Shown here piece after piece: positions 36,884 through 46,100 of a stretch of DNA of 64,000 nucleotides (position 1 is the first letter of the stretch; each line of letters starts with the position of its first letter). Origin of the DNA: Streptomyces sp. V3I7 (lineage in GTDB: Bacteria; Actinomycetota; Actinomycetes; Streptomycetales; Streptomycetaceae); the NCBI RefSeq assembly GCF_030817495.1, contig NZ_JAUSZK010000001.1, forward strand, positions 4,753,001 to 4,817,000. The letters run 5' to 3'. Position numbers and translations under genes: made by a program. The notes beneath the pieces were generated by a model that was given only the letters and a program-made list of their open reading frames with translations, did no database searches and had not been told where the DNA came from.

Positions 36884-38287
36884 ATGAAGGCCGTGCTACG
36901 GATCAAACGCCTCCCGGCACTGCTGCTGGCAGCCCTGGTGCTCATCGCCGGGGCGGTGCTGACACCGGGCGCGGTGGCGGCTGCCGCGCCGGTGAGCGCA
37001 CCGCGCGCCGCGGCGGCGACCAGCGTCTCGGCCATCGCCGAGGCCCTCCGCAAGAACCCGGTGTACGTCGACCCGGCGGCCTCGGGCCAGCTGTCGAAGG
37101 CGGACGCCGACGCGCTGAGCAAGCAGATCAAGGACGCCGACAAGCCGCTGTTCGTCGCCGTCCTGCCTGCCGGCTACCCGACGAAGAACCTCTTCTCCGA
37201 CCTGCGCACGGCCACCGGCGTCACCGGTCTGTACGCCATCCGCCTCGGCGACCGCTTCGACGCCCGCGCCGACCACTCGGTGATGTCCGGCGCGGCCGTG
37301 CGGAACCTGACCAGCAGCGTCCAGGGCGAGAACGCCAAGACCCAGCTGACCGACTTCACCGGCCGCGCCCTGACCAACATGGGCGGCCATGCCCCCGCGG
37401 CCTGGGGCGGCTCCGGTGACGGCGGCGTGTCCGGTACCGCTCTGATCGTCGCGGGCGCGGTGATCGTGCTCGGTGGCGTGGGCGCGTACACGCTGGTCCG
37501 GCGCGGCCGCCGACGGCGTGAGGACGAGCAGCGGGCCGCCCTGGAGCGGCTGCGGGTGGTGGTCGACGAGGACATCACCGCCTTCGGCGAGGAACTGGAC
37601 CGCCTGGACTTCCATCCCGCCGAGCCGGGCGCGGACGACGCGATGCGCGCGGACTACGAACGCTCGCTGAACGCCTACGAGAAGGCGAAGGCCGCCATGG
37701 CCGAGGCGCGCAGGCCCGAGGACGTGCGCGCCGTCACCGAGGCGCTGGAGGAGGGCCGGTTCTCCCTCGCGCAGCTCGATGCCCGGCGCAAGGGCCGGCC
37801 GCTCCCGGAGCGCCGCCCGCCGTGCTTCTTCGACCCCCGTCACGGCCCCTCGGTCGCCGACGCGTCCTGGACCCCGCCCGGCGGGGCCACCCGTGAGGTT
37901 CCCGTCTGCGCGGCCGACCGGACCCGGCTGGCCGACGGCCTCGACCCCGCCGTCCGCGAGGTCGACACCGACTACGGCCGCCGCCCGTACTGGGACGCGG
38001 GCCCGGCCTACGGGCCCTGGGCCGGCGGCTACTTCGGCGGCGGCATCCTCCCCGGCCTGCTGGTCGGCACGCTGCTGGGCAGCATGATGGCGACCCCGTC
38101 GTATGCGGCCGACTACGGCACCGGGTACGGCGACTTCGGCGGCGGAGGTTACGAGGGCGGCGACATGTCCGGTGCGGACTTCGACACCGGCGACTTCGGC
38201 GGCGGCTTCGGCGACGGCGGCGGCTTCGGGGACGGCGGGGGAGGGGACTTCGGCGGCGGCGGGGACTTCGGCGGCGGCGGCTTCTGA
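36884..38287 (+). CDS. Secreted/membrane protein with Gly-rich C-terminus (TPM-like N-terminal region)
   Basis: A 467-residue protein. A signal peptide (MKAVLRIKRLPALLLAALVLIAG.., cleavage near AAAAP) is followed by an extracytoplasmic domain (VYVDPAASGQLSKADADALSKQI ... PLFVAVLPAGYP) that resembles the TPM/YgcG type. A membrane helix (about residues 185-205, ALIVAGAVIVLGGVGAYTLV) leads to a long charged coiled-coil segment, a CFFDPRHGPSVADASW region and a second hydrophobic segment (ILPGLLVGTLLGSMM). The tail is made of FGGG/GDGG repeats, like the tails of YgcG/TPM proteins. The function is unknown; an envelope role is likely. Confidence 0.8.
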   Translation: MKAVLRIKRLPALLLAALVLIAGAVLTPGAVAAAAPVSAPRAAAATSVSAIAEALRKNPVYVDPAASGQLSKADADALSKQIKDADKPLFVAVLPAGYPTKNLFSDLRTATGVTGLYAIRLGDRFDARADHSVMSGAAVRNLTSSVQGENAKTQLTDFTGRALTNMGGHAPAAWGGSGDGGVSGTALIVAGAVIVLGGVGAYTLVRRGRRRREDEQRAALERLRVVVDEDITAFGEELDRLDFHPAEPGADDAMRADYERSLNAYEKAKAAMAEARRPEDVRAVTEALEEGRFSLAQLDARRKGRPLPERRPPCFFDPRHGPSVADASWTPPGGATREVPVCAADRTRLADGLDPAVREVDTDYGRRPYWDAGPAYGPWAGGYFGGGILPGLLVGTLLGSMMATPSYAADYGTGYGDFGGGGYEGGDMSGADFDTGDFGGGFGDGGGFGDGGGGDFGGGGDFGGGGF

Positions 38288-38324
38288 GCCGGACGGCCCG
38301 GCCGGCCAGGCCGCGGACAGCCGA

Positions 38325-38362
38325 GCGCCCGTCCTCCGGTACGGGGAGTGGAGGACGGGCGC
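38325..38362. terminator. Bidirectional terminator between Gly-rich protein and YceI genes
   Basis: GCGCCCGTCCTCC (38325-38337) and GGAGGACGGGCGC (38350-38362) form a perfect 13-bp stem with a 12-base loop in the gap between the two convergent genes. Confidence 0.85.
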
Positions 38363-38404
38363 GCTCGTAGGGCGGGAGCGGGGAACGGCGGTACTCCGCC
38401 CGGC

Positions 38405-39016
38405 TCACGCGTTCTTGATCGCCGAGACGTCGAAGTTCAGCTTGATCTTGTCGGACACCAGGACGCCGCCGGTCTCCAGCGCGGCGTTCCAGGTCAGGCC
38501 CCAGTCGGAGCGCAGGATCTGCGCCTTGCCCTCGAAGCCGATGCGCTCGTTGCCGAACGGGTCCTTGGCGGAGCCGTTGAACTCGAGGTCGATGGTGAGC
38601 GGCTTGGTCACGCCCATGATCGTGAGGTCGCCGGTGACTCGGAAGTCGTCGCCGCCGAGCGCCTCCACCTTGGTGGAGCGGAACTCCATGGCCGGGAACT
38701 CGTCCGTCTTGAAGAAGTCTGCGGACTTCAGGTGCCCGTCGCGGTCGGCGTTGCCCGTGTCGATGCTGTCCATCTTCACGTCGACGGAGACCGAGGACTT
38801 CGCCGGGTCGCCCCCGGCCAGGTGGACCGACCCGGAGAAGTCGAGGAAGGCGCCCTTGACGTTGGTGACCATGGCGTGGCGGGCGGTGAAGCCGAGCGTC
38901 GTGTGCGACGGGTCGATCGTGTAGTCGCCGTTCAGGGCGGCCAGCTCGGGGTTCACCGCGGCGCGCGCGGCGGCGGGGGTGGTCTCGTCGGTGGTCTTGC
39001 GGCCGAAGATGCCCAT
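38405..39016 (-). CDS. YceI-family lipid-binding protein
   Basis: A 203-residue protein with the YceI lipocalin-like beta-barrel: YTIDPSHTTLGFTARHAMVTNVKGAF, then FSGSVHLAG..., VSVDVKMDSIDTGNADRDGHLKSADFF, and a C-terminal IKLNFDVSAIKNA. The family binds long isoprenoid or fatty chains and is often stress-induced. There is no signal peptide; a ~35-residue charged N-terminus (MGIFGRKTTDETTPA) replaces it, so this copy is probably cytosolic. The ATG at 39016 follows AAGGAG. An unusually dense operator cluster precedes it. Confidence 0.92.
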   Translation of the reverse strand: MGIFGRKTTDETTPAAARAAVNPELAALNGDYTIDPSHTTLGFTARHAMVTNVKGAFLDFSGSVHLAGGDPAKSSVSVDVKMDSIDTGNADRDGHLKSADFFKTDEFPAMEFRSTKVEALGGDDFRVTGDLTIMGVTKPLTIDLEFNGSAKDPFGNERIGFEGKAQILRSDWGLTWNAALETGGVLVSDKIKLNFDVSAIKNA

Positions 39017-39042
39017 GACTGCTGCTCCTTGGTGGGAATCCC

Positions 39043-39108
39043 GTTGAAGTTGAATATTCAACGAGGTTGATGGAGACGACCATAGACCCATTCGGTTCAA
39101 CTTTCAAC
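39043..39108 (-). promoter_or_regulatory. yceI promoter with clustered GTTGAA half-sites
   Basis: On the minus strand TTGAAA (39102-39107) and TATGGT (39079-39084) are spaced by 17 bases, giving a start near 39072. Copies of GTTGAA/TTCAAC occur at 39043-39048, 39049-39054, 39057-39062, 39096-39101 and 39103-39108. Those at 39049-39062 form a perfect 14-bp palindrome GTTGAATATTCAAC. The sites flank the promoter, one group over the -35 and one in the early transcript, as expected for a dimeric repressor (MarR or TetR type). No such regulator gene is adjacent. The remaining 39109-39373 stretch up to the accB promoter holds no gene I can support. Confidence 0.75.
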
Positions 39109-39373
39109 ATCCTCGACGGGTGTGTCTCGAACGGCTGCGATCTGAGCGCGCCGGCCGCCTCCGTTCGAGGGCTCCATGTCACTCCGGGGATGGCATGCGC
39201 CAGGGGTGAATGTGAGGCGTCTTACGAGGGCCGTCTTTGTGACACCCCTACAAGCGTCAAGCCCTCTGAGCAGTCGGAACGGCTGCATATCGGCGAGGTT
39301 CTGTTCAGGGGTACCAGGAAAACGGGCCGGAGACTGTACGGAGTCGACGGCTCGCTTTCCTCGGTGTCCTTCG

Positions 39374-39379
39374 TATGGT
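39374..39379 (+). promoter_or_regulatory. -10 element directly before accB (leaderless candidate)
   Basis: TATGGT ends six bases before the accB ATG and no ribosome-binding site is present, so the transcript probably begins at or next to the A of the start codon. No clear -35 box is visible at the usual distance (39350-39356). Confidence 0.5.
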
Positions 39380-39385
39380 CGCTAC

Positions 39386-40981
39386 ATGACCGTTTTGGAA
39401 GATGCCACGGGTGAGTCGACCAGCGAGCCGGCGGACGCGCGCGGGCGCGTCGCCGAGCTCCATGAGATCCGTGCGCGGGCGCTGGCGGGACCCAGCGAGA
39501 AGGCGACCGAGGCGCAGCACGCCAAGGGCAAGCTGACCGCCCGGGAGCGCATCGAGCTGCTGCTGGACCCCGGCTCCTTCCAGGAGGTCGAGCAGCTCCG
39601 CCGGCACAGGGCGACCGGATTCGGCCTGGAGACGAAGAAGCCCTACACCGACGGTGTCATCACCGGCTGGGGCACGGTCGAGGGCCGTACGGTCTTCGTG
39701 TACGCCCACGACTTCCGGATCTTCGGCGGCGCGCTGGGCGAGGCCCACGCCACCAAGATCCACAAGATCATGGACATGGCCATCGCGGCCGGTGCGCCCC
39801 TGGTCTCCCTCAACGACGGCGCCGGTGCCCGTATCCAGGAGGGCGTCTCCGCCCTCGCCGGCTACGGCGGCATCTTCCAGCGCAACACCAAGGCGTCCGG
39901 CGTCATCCCGCAGATCAGCGTGATGCTCGGCCCGTGCGCGGGCGGCGCGGCGTACAGCCCCGCCCTCACGGACTTCGTGTTCATGGTCCGCGACACCTCG
40001 CAGATGTTCATCACCGGCCCGGACGTCGTCAAGGCGGTCACCGGCGAGGAGATCACCCAGAACGGCCTCGGCGGCGCGGACGTGCACGCCGAGACGAGCG
40101 GCGTCTGCCACTTCGCGTACGACGACGAGGAGACCTGCATCGGGGAGGTCCGCTACCTCCTGTCGATGCTCCCGCAGAACAACCGGGAGAACCCGCCGCG
40201 CGTCGAGTCCTCGGACCCGGTCGACCGCCGCGGTGACGCGCTGCTCGACCTGGTCCCGGCGGACGGCAACCGGCCGTACGACATGGCGAAGGTCATCGAG
40301 GAGATCGTCGACGACGGCGAGTACCTGGAGGTCCACGAGCGCTGGGCGCGCAACATCATCTGCGCCCTGGCCCGCCTCGACGGCCAGGTCGTCGGCATCA
40401 TCGCCAACCAGCCGCAGGTGCTGGCCGGTGTGCTGGACATCGAGGCCAGTGAAAAAGCTGCACGCTTTGTCCAGATGTGCGACGCTTTCAACATTCCGAT
40501 CGTCACCTTCCTGGATGTGCCGGGCTTCCTCCCCGGCGTCGACCAGGAGCACGGCGGGATCATCCGGCACGGCGCGAAGCTGCTCTACGCCTACTGCAAC
40601 GCGACCGTGCCGAGGATCTCGCTGATCCTCCGCAAGGCGTACGGAGGCGCGTACATCGTCATGGACAGCCAGTCCATCGGCGCCGACCTCACCTACGCCT
40701 GGCCCACCAACGAGATCGCCGTGATGGGCGCCGAAGGCGCGGCCAACGTCATCTTCCGCCGTCAGATCGCCGACGCCGAGGACCCCGAGGCCATGCGGCA
40801 GAAGATGGTCAAGGAGTACAAGGCCGAGCTGATGCACCCGTACTACGCGGCGGAGCGCGGTCTGGTCGACGACGTCATCGACCCTGCCGAGACCCGCGAG
40901 GTGCTCGTCAAGTCGCTGGCGATGCTGCACTCCAAGCACGCCGACCTGCCCTCCCGCAAGCACGGCAACCCCCCGCAGTAA
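39386..40981 (+). CDS. accB: Acyl-CoA carboxylase beta (carboxyltransferase) subunit
   Basis: A 531-residue carboxyltransferase that moves CO2 from biotin to acetyl-, propionyl- or butyryl-CoA to make malonyl-, methylmalonyl- or ethylmalonyl-CoA for fatty acid and polyketide synthesis. Oxyanion-loop and biotin-site segments include GGALGEAHATKIHKIMDMA, GPCAGGAAYSPALTDF and DVPGFLPGVDQEHGGIIRHGAKLLYAY. The specificity position following AYGGAY is Ile (residue ~424). In S. coelicolor, AccB has Ile where PccB has Asp422, so this reads as the AccB type that accepts acetyl-CoA. accE follows. The biotinylated alpha subunit is not in the window. Confidence 0.95.
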   Translation: MTVLEDATGESTSEPADARGRVAELHEIRARALAGPSEKATEAQHAKGKLTARERIELLLDPGSFQEVEQLRRHRATGFGLETKKPYTDGVITGWGTVEGRTVFVYAHDFRIFGGALGEAHATKIHKIMDMAIAAGAPLVSLNDGAGARIQEGVSALAGYGGIFQRNTKASGVIPQISVMLGPCAGGAAYSPALTDFVFMVRDTSQMFITGPDVVKAVTGEEITQNGLGGADVHAETSGVCHFAYDDEETCIGEVRYLLSMLPQNNRENPPRVESSDPVDRRGDALLDLVPADGNRPYDMAKVIEEIVDDGEYLEVHERWARNIICALARLDGQVVGIIANQPQVLAGVLDIEASEKAARFVQMCDAFNIPIVTFLDVPGFLPGVDQEHGGIIRHGAKLLYAYCNATVPRISLILRKAYGGAYIVMDSQSIGADLTYAWPTNEIAVMGAEGAANVIFRRQIADAEDPEAMRQKMVKEYKAELMHPYYAAERGLVDDVIDPAETREVLVKSLAMLHSKHADLPSRKHGNPPQ

Positions 40982-41039
40982 CCCCCGCGGACCCTGCGCG
41001 GCATCCCCGCGCACCCCTCTCTCACGGAGACCCACATCC

Positions 41040-41237
41040 ATGAACACCCCTGACATCCGCGTCGAGAAGGGCCACGCCGACCCCGAGGAAGTCGCCGCCA
41101 TCACGGCCGTCCTCCTCGCCCGCGCGGCCGCTCAGCCCGCCGCCACCACCCAGACCCACCGCGGCCGTGCGAAGGCCGGCTGGCGCCGCCTGGAGCGCGA
41201 GCCCGGCTTCCGGGCGCCGCACAGCTGGCACGCGTAG
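41040..41237 (+). CDS. accE: Acyl-CoA carboxylase epsilon subunit
   Basis: A 65-residue actinobacterial epsilon subunit that stimulates the AccA2-AccB complex. The N-terminus DIRVEKGHADPEEVAAITAVLLARAAA matches the conserved 'i.vv.G.p..eElAAl.avl..' core and the C-terminus WRRLEREPGFRAPHSWHA is the usual end. It lies 58 bases after accB and is co-transcribed with it. Confidence 0.95.
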   Translation: MNTPDIRVEKGHADPEEVAAITAVLLARAAAQPAATTQTHRGRAKAGWRRLEREPGFRAPHSWHA

Positions 41238-41256
41238 GCTGCGCCGCTCAGCAGAA

Positions 41257-41293
41257 GGAAAGGGGTCCCTCGTCACGAGGGGCCCCTTTCCTG
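41257..41293 (+). terminator. Terminator of accB-accE
   Basis: AGGAAAGGGG followed by TCCCTCG (41257-41273) pairs with 41277-41293 through one G-T pair. The 3' arm ends CCCCTTTCCT, giving a short T-run. It starts 19 bases after the accE stop. Confidence 0.88.
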
Positions 41294-41389
41294 TGCGGGG
41301 GAGTGCATCAAGCTCGGGTCCGGTGCAGCCACTGGGAAGCGGGGCCCCTGTCCGTGTGCCTGGCCGCCGCGGCTTCTCTTACCAGCAAG

Positions 41390-41425
41390 AAGGGCGGGGC
41401 CTCCACGAGTGGAGGCCCCGCCCTT
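41390..41425 (-). terminator. Terminator of the downstream-most conservon operon
   Basis: AAGGGCGGGGCCTCCA (41390-41405) and its exact complement (41410-41425) form a 16-bp stem with loop CGAG, 17 bases after the cvnD stop (minus strand). Bases 41294-41389 between this hairpin and the accE terminator hold nothing I recognise. Confidence 0.88.
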
Positions 41426-41441
41426 CGTTGTGCGTGCGCTT

Positions 41442-42023
41442 TTACCGGAGCCGTGCCATCAAGGCGTGCTCGACCAAGGTGATCAGCGCCGACTTGGCGT
41501 CCGCGCGGTGGCGGGCGTCCGTCGTGATGATCGGGGTGTCCGGGCCGATCTGGAGAGCCTCGCGGACCTCGTCCGGCTGGTACGGCTGGCTGCCGTCGAA
41601 GCCGTTGAGGGCGATGACGAAGGGAAGACCGCTGTTCTCGAAGTAGTCGACCGCGGGGAAGCAGTCGGCGAGACGGCGGGTGTCGACCAGGACGATGGCG
41701 CCGATGGCGCCGCGGACCAGGTCGTCCCACATGAACCAGAAGCGGTCCTGACCGGGCGTACCGAAGAGGTACAGGATCAGGTCCTGGTCCAGGGTGATGC
41801 GGCCGAAGTCCATGGCGACCGTGGTGGTCTTCTTGTCCCCGGTGTGGGTGAGGTCATCGATGCCGGCCGAAGCGGACGTCATGACGGCCTCTGTGCGCAG
41901 CGGGTTGATCTCCGAGACGGCGCCGACGAACGTGGTCTTGCCCACGCCGAAGCCGCCCGCCACCACGATCTTCGCGGAAGTGGTGGAGCGGGAAGGACCG
42001 CCGCTAGAGCTTGCGAAGTCCAC
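41442..42023 (-). CDS. cvnD: Conservon GTPase CvnD (first cluster)
   Basis: A 193-residue Ras/MglA-like small GTPase. G1 is GGFGVGKTTFVG (residues ~23-34), switch/G3 is LFGTPGQDRF, and the G4 position reads ALNGFDG instead of NKxD. In conservons CvnD, with the roadblock protein CvnB and DUF742 protein CvnC, associates at the membrane with the kinase-like CvnA, a bacterial counterpart of G-protein signalling. The GTG start at 42023 overlaps the cvnC stop by 20 bases, so translation is coupled. By S. coelicolor synteny from memory this cluster is cvn2 (SCO5540-5537). Confidence 0.95.
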   Translation of the reverse strand: MDFASSSGGPSRSTTSAKIVVAGGFGVGKTTFVGAVSEINPLRTEAVMTSASAGIDDLTHTGDKKTTTVAMDFGRITLDQDLILYLFGTPGQDRFWFMWDDLVRGAIGAIVLVDTRRLADCFPAVDYFENSGLPFVIALNGFDGSQPYQPDEVREALQIGPDTPIITTDARHRADAKSALITLVEHALMARLR

Positions 42024-42582
42024 TGAGCACCCTTTCGAGCAGTGTCACGTCTGGCTGGCCACCGGCGTTCTCGTCGCCGCCGGGCTGATGGATGGCGACC
42101 AGGCCCGCCTCCGCCAAGTCGGCGACGAGGATCCTGGCCACGCCGAGAGGGATCGTGAGGAGGGCCGAGACTTCGGCCACCGACTTGATCTCACGGCAGA
42201 GGTTGCAGATCCGCTGATGCTCGGGCAGTTGGCCCTGCATCTGGTGCGGCTGCGCGGTGGTGTGCACCAGTGCCTCGATGGCGAGCTGGTACCGCGGGCG
42301 GGTCCGGCCGCCGGTCATGGCGTACGGACGGACCAGGGGGTTGTTCGATGCCCCGGCGGACGCCGGCTCGGGGCGACGCTGCGGCGGCTGCACCGGCTGG
42401 ATACGCGGCGCCAGCGGCTGATCGTACGGCGAAGGGCCTGGACCCTGCGGCGCGTACGGCTGCTGGTGGCTCGGAGCGGAGGGGAAGTTGTACGGGTTCG
42501 CCGAACCATCGCCCGGGCCCTGGCCCTGGGCAGGTCCGTACGACCAGTTGCCCGAAGACGAATTGCCTGGGGGTGTTGCCAC
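42004..42582 (-). CDS. cvnC: Conservon DUF742 protein CvnC (first cluster)
   Basis: About 192 residues from the GTG at 42582, which has GGAGGAG upstream; a start at 42618 is possible. The first ~95 residues are Gly/Pro/Gln/Ser/Tyr-rich and disordered. The DUF742 winged-helix domain follows: LVRPYAMTGGRTRPRYQLAIEALVHTT ... EHQRICNLCREIKSVAEVSALLTIPLGVARILVADLAEAGLVAIHQ. The paired cysteines in CNLC are conserved in both copies in this window. In conservons it is thought to be a DNA- or protein-binding component. Its counterpart in the second cluster has a much shorter N-terminal tail. Confidence 0.93.
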   Translation of the reverse strand: MATPPGNSSSGNWSYGPAQGQGPGDGSANPYNFPSAPSHQQPYAPQGPGPSPYDQPLAPRIQPVQPPQRRPEPASAGASNNPLVRPYAMTGGRTRPRYQLAIEALVHTTAQPHQMQGQLPEHQRICNLCREIKSVAEVSALLTIPLGVARILVADLAEAGLVAIHQPGGDENAGGQPDVTLLERVLSGLRKL

Positions 42583-42676
42583 TTTCTCCTCCTCCGACTG
42601 CGCCGGGCACCCATCCATGGGGCGCCGCGTCCCGAAACCTTACGGGCACGGGACACGAACACGCATCGTCTGGTTG

Positions 42677-43090
42677 TTAGTTGAGAAGGCTTCCCTGGAG
42701 CTCCGCACGGAGATCCGGGGTAAGGACCGTGCCCGCGCGGTCCACCAGAAGGGCCATCTCGTACCCAATGAGTCCGATGTCCGCTTCCGGGTGGGCCAGG
42801 ACCGCGAGCGACGAACCGTCAGATACGGACATGATGAAGAGGAATCCTCGCTCCATCTCCACAACTGTCTGGTTCACGCTGCCGCCCTCGAAGATCCGAG
42901 AGGCGCCTGCGGTCAGAGACGTCAGACCGGATGCGACGGCCGCGAGCTGATCGGCGCGGTCGCGCGGGAAGCCTTCGGACATCGCCAGAAGGAGTCCGTC
43001 GGCGGAGACCACCACGGTGTGGGACACCCCCGGGGTGTTGTCCACGAAGTTGGTGATCAACCAGTTCAGGTTCTGTGCCGCCTGGCTCAT
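42677..43090 (-). CDS. cvnB: Conservon roadblock/LC7 protein CvnB (first cluster)
   Basis: A 137-residue roadblock/LC7 (MglB-like) protein: NLNWLITNFVDNTPGVSHTVVVSADGLLLAMSEGF, then LAAVASGLTSLTAGASRIFEGG and a C-terminal ADIGLIGYEMALLVDRAG. Family members regulate the partner GTPase. The ATG at 43090 is the usual annotated start. However, the in-frame GTG at 43099, 5 bases downstream of AGGAGCG at the cvnA stop, is better placed and would add MSP. The stop of cvnA and this start are nearly contiguous, so the two genes are translationally coupled. Confidence 0.94.
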   Translation of the reverse strand: MSQAAQNLNWLITNFVDNTPGVSHTVVVSADGLLLAMSEGFPRDRADQLAAVASGLTSLTAGASRIFEGGSVNQTVVEMERGFLFIMSVSDGSSLAVLAHPEADIGLIGYEMALLVDRAGTVLTPDLRAELQGSLLN

Positions 43091-43100
43091 CGGGCTCACA

Positions 43101-46100
43101 CTAACGCTCCTGGTTGTAGGTGCTGTCAGGACCGAAGCCCTGGCCGTTCGTTTCACTGCCTGCGCTGCGTCCACGCTGGACGCCCCGGCGCAGGTTGCTC
43201 AGTCGGCCCCGGACATCCTCCGGGGCGCGGGAGACCTGGGGGCCTCCCTGGGGGGTGCTCTCGGCGGTGCCCTCGACCAGGTTGGCCTTGGGTACCCGCC
43301 GCGGCAGACCGGAGGAGGTGACCCCGCCCGCCTTCGGCTTGCGCAGCTGCGAAGCCTGCTGCCAGCGCTCGTCGTTGGCCGAACGCCAGCTGTCTTCACC
43401 GGTGTTGGTGTTGTCCGCCGCGGGGGCCGGCGTCTCCTGCCGCGTGTGCCCCATGCCGCTCGCGCCGTTGCCGTTCGGGCCGCCCGCGAGGGGGCCACGG
43501 CGGGGCAGACCGGCGTCGGTCAGCGGGGAGGCAGCGGGGGAGGGCCGTCCCGGACGGTCGAAGCCTACGCCGTTCGACGCGCTCACGTCACCGGCCTGCG
43601 GCGATTCCGCTTCCGGAGCGTACTGGGACGGGTACCCGTTCTGGTAACCGCCGTCCTGCTGCGGCCAGTCGTCCTGGAAGGACTGCTCGTTGTAGCCCTG
43701 GGACTGCTGCTCGCCGTAACCGGGCTCGGCGTAGCCGCCGTTCGCGGAGAAGGCGTCGTTCTGCTGCTGCATGCCGCCGTTCGGCGCGAAGTACTGCTCG
43801 TCGTACGAGGGCTGCTGCTGGCCGTAGCCGGCCTGGTGCTGCTCCGGGAAGTCAGCCGGGGCGGCGTAGTCCTGCCGCCCGTCGAACTCGCCGCCGTACG
43901 CGGGAGATTCGGGGGCGTGCTGCTGGCCGGGCTGGAGCTCGTGCGGCTCCTGGCCGTGCGTCTGGGCCTCCAGGGCCGCACGGCGCTCCTCGCGCATGAG
44001 GGAACGGCCGACCGGGTCCAGCTCGCGGATGTCGTCCGGAACCTCGTAGCGGCTGTCGTCGAAGCCGAGCTCGGCCGCGGTGCGCAGCGGCTGCGGCTGC
44101 GGGTTGAAGCTCTCGCCCCGGAAGTCCTGCTCCGGGATGATCTGCGAGACCGTGAACTCCTCGCGGGCCTGCTGGTCGCCGCCACCACCGTGGGTGATCG
44201 CGTCGGGCAGCATGACCAGGGAGGTCGTACCCGCCTGCTCGCCCGAGGGGCGGAGCTGGACGCGGATGCCGTGCCGGTCGGAGAGGCGGCCGACCACGAA
44301 CAGGCCCATGCGCTGCGAGATCGCGGCGTCGACGCTCGGCGGGTTGGCGAGCTTGTGGTTGATCTCGGCAAAGTCCTCGGCCGTGAGGCCGATGCCCTTG
44401 TCGTGGATCTCGACCATGACGCGGCCGTCGGGGAGACGGGTCGCGGTGACGCGGACCTTGGTCTGCGGGGAGGAGAACGTGGTGGCGTTCTCCAGCAGCT
44501 CGGCGAGCAGGTGCACGAGGTCGGTCACGGCGCGGCCGTGGATCTCGGCCTCCGGAACGCCGGAGAGCTCGATGCGCTCGTACTGCTCCACCTCGGAGGA
44601 GGCGGCGCGCAGGACGTCGACCAGCGGGACCGGCTGGTCCCAGCGGCGGCCCGGCTCCTCGCCGGCGAGGACGAGGAGGTTCTCGCCGTTGCGGCGCATA
44701 CGGGTCGCGAGGTGGTCCAGCTTGAAGAGGTTCTCCAGCTGGTCCGGGTCGGCCTCGTTGTTCTCCAGGTCGGTGATCAGGGTCAGCTGACCCTCGATGA
44801 GCGACTGGTTGCGGCGCGACAGGTTGGTGAAGATCGCGTTGATGTTGCCCCGGAGCAGAGCCTGCTCGGCGGCGAGCCGCACGGCCTCGCGGTGGATCTG
44901 GTCGAAGGCGCGGGCGACCTCGCCGATCTCGTCCGTGGTGGTGATCGGGATGGGCGTCACACGGGTGTCGACGCGACCCGGGTCCGTGCGGGAGAGCTGG
45001 TCGACCAGCATCGGCAGACGCTGCTCGGCGACGTCGAAGGCGGCGTGGCGCAGCTTGCGCATCGCGCGGCTCATCTGGCGCGCCACCATGCCGGCCAAGG
45101 CGAACGCGGCGAGCAGGGCGAGGAGGACCACACCACCGGTGATGAAGGCGGACGTACGGGCGTCGTCGGCGATGCCCGAGGCCTCCTTCACCGCGTTGTC
45201 GGCCAGGTCGGACTCGATCTTGCGGTACGCGTCGAACTTGAGGGTGTTGACCGCCCACCAGTTCTCCGGGGTGATGCCCTTCTGGGCGAGCGCCTGGCGG
45301 GTGAGGGGGCTGGTGTCCGGCATCCTCGCCACGGCGCCGATCAACGTCTCCGGCTTGGCCGGCGGCGGGACGTAGGCCGGGTTCTTCAGCTTGGCCTCGC
45401 GGGCCATCGCCGCGCCCTTGTCCTTGACGGCCTGCTCGGCGTCCTCGAGCTTCTGGGTGTCCTCGTCGGTGCCACCGCCGAGGTACTCCTCGACGGCGAT
45501 GCGCTCCAGGTAGGCGTACGAGGCGAGCGAGGTGCGCTGCGTGGTCAGGTTCGGGGCGTCGGGACCCGGCTTGATCAGCAGGTGCATACCGATCGAGCGC
45601 TCGAGCGACAGGGCCGCCTTGGTGAGCGACATCGCGTAGACGGTACGGCCGTAAGAAGTGATGTTGCCGGTGCCCAGACCGAGTTCGTTGGCGAACTCCA
45701 TCAGGGGGTGGGCGACCTTGACGTAGCCCTCTTCGGTCTGTACGCCGTTGAGCTTGGTGGTGTACGCGGCCGCGCGCAGGTTCTGGAGCGTGGGCTCCAC
45801 CTCGCCGAACAGCCGCAGCCGGCGCTGGAGGCCGGGCGTCTCGGGCGCGTTCTGCGCGGCCTGGTGGAAGGCCTCGGCGGCCTGGTCCGTCTTCTTGCGG
45901 ACCGCGGTGACCGTGGCCTGGTCCTTCTTCAGCAGCAGCGGGGCCGCGCTGGTGTCACGTTCGATGTAGAGCGCGTTGGCGTAGGTCTCGGCGGCGCGGA
46001 CCAGGAGCGCGGTGTTCTCCGCGTCGCGGGCCTCGTTCCAGGTGTCGATCGAGCTCTTCACCTGGAAGCCGCCCATGACGAGGCCGACCAGCACGGGAAT

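Noticed and set aside
41294..41389. Possible small gene between the accE and conservon terminators
   Set aside because: No start with a ribosome-binding site and no composition bias was found between the two hairpins.
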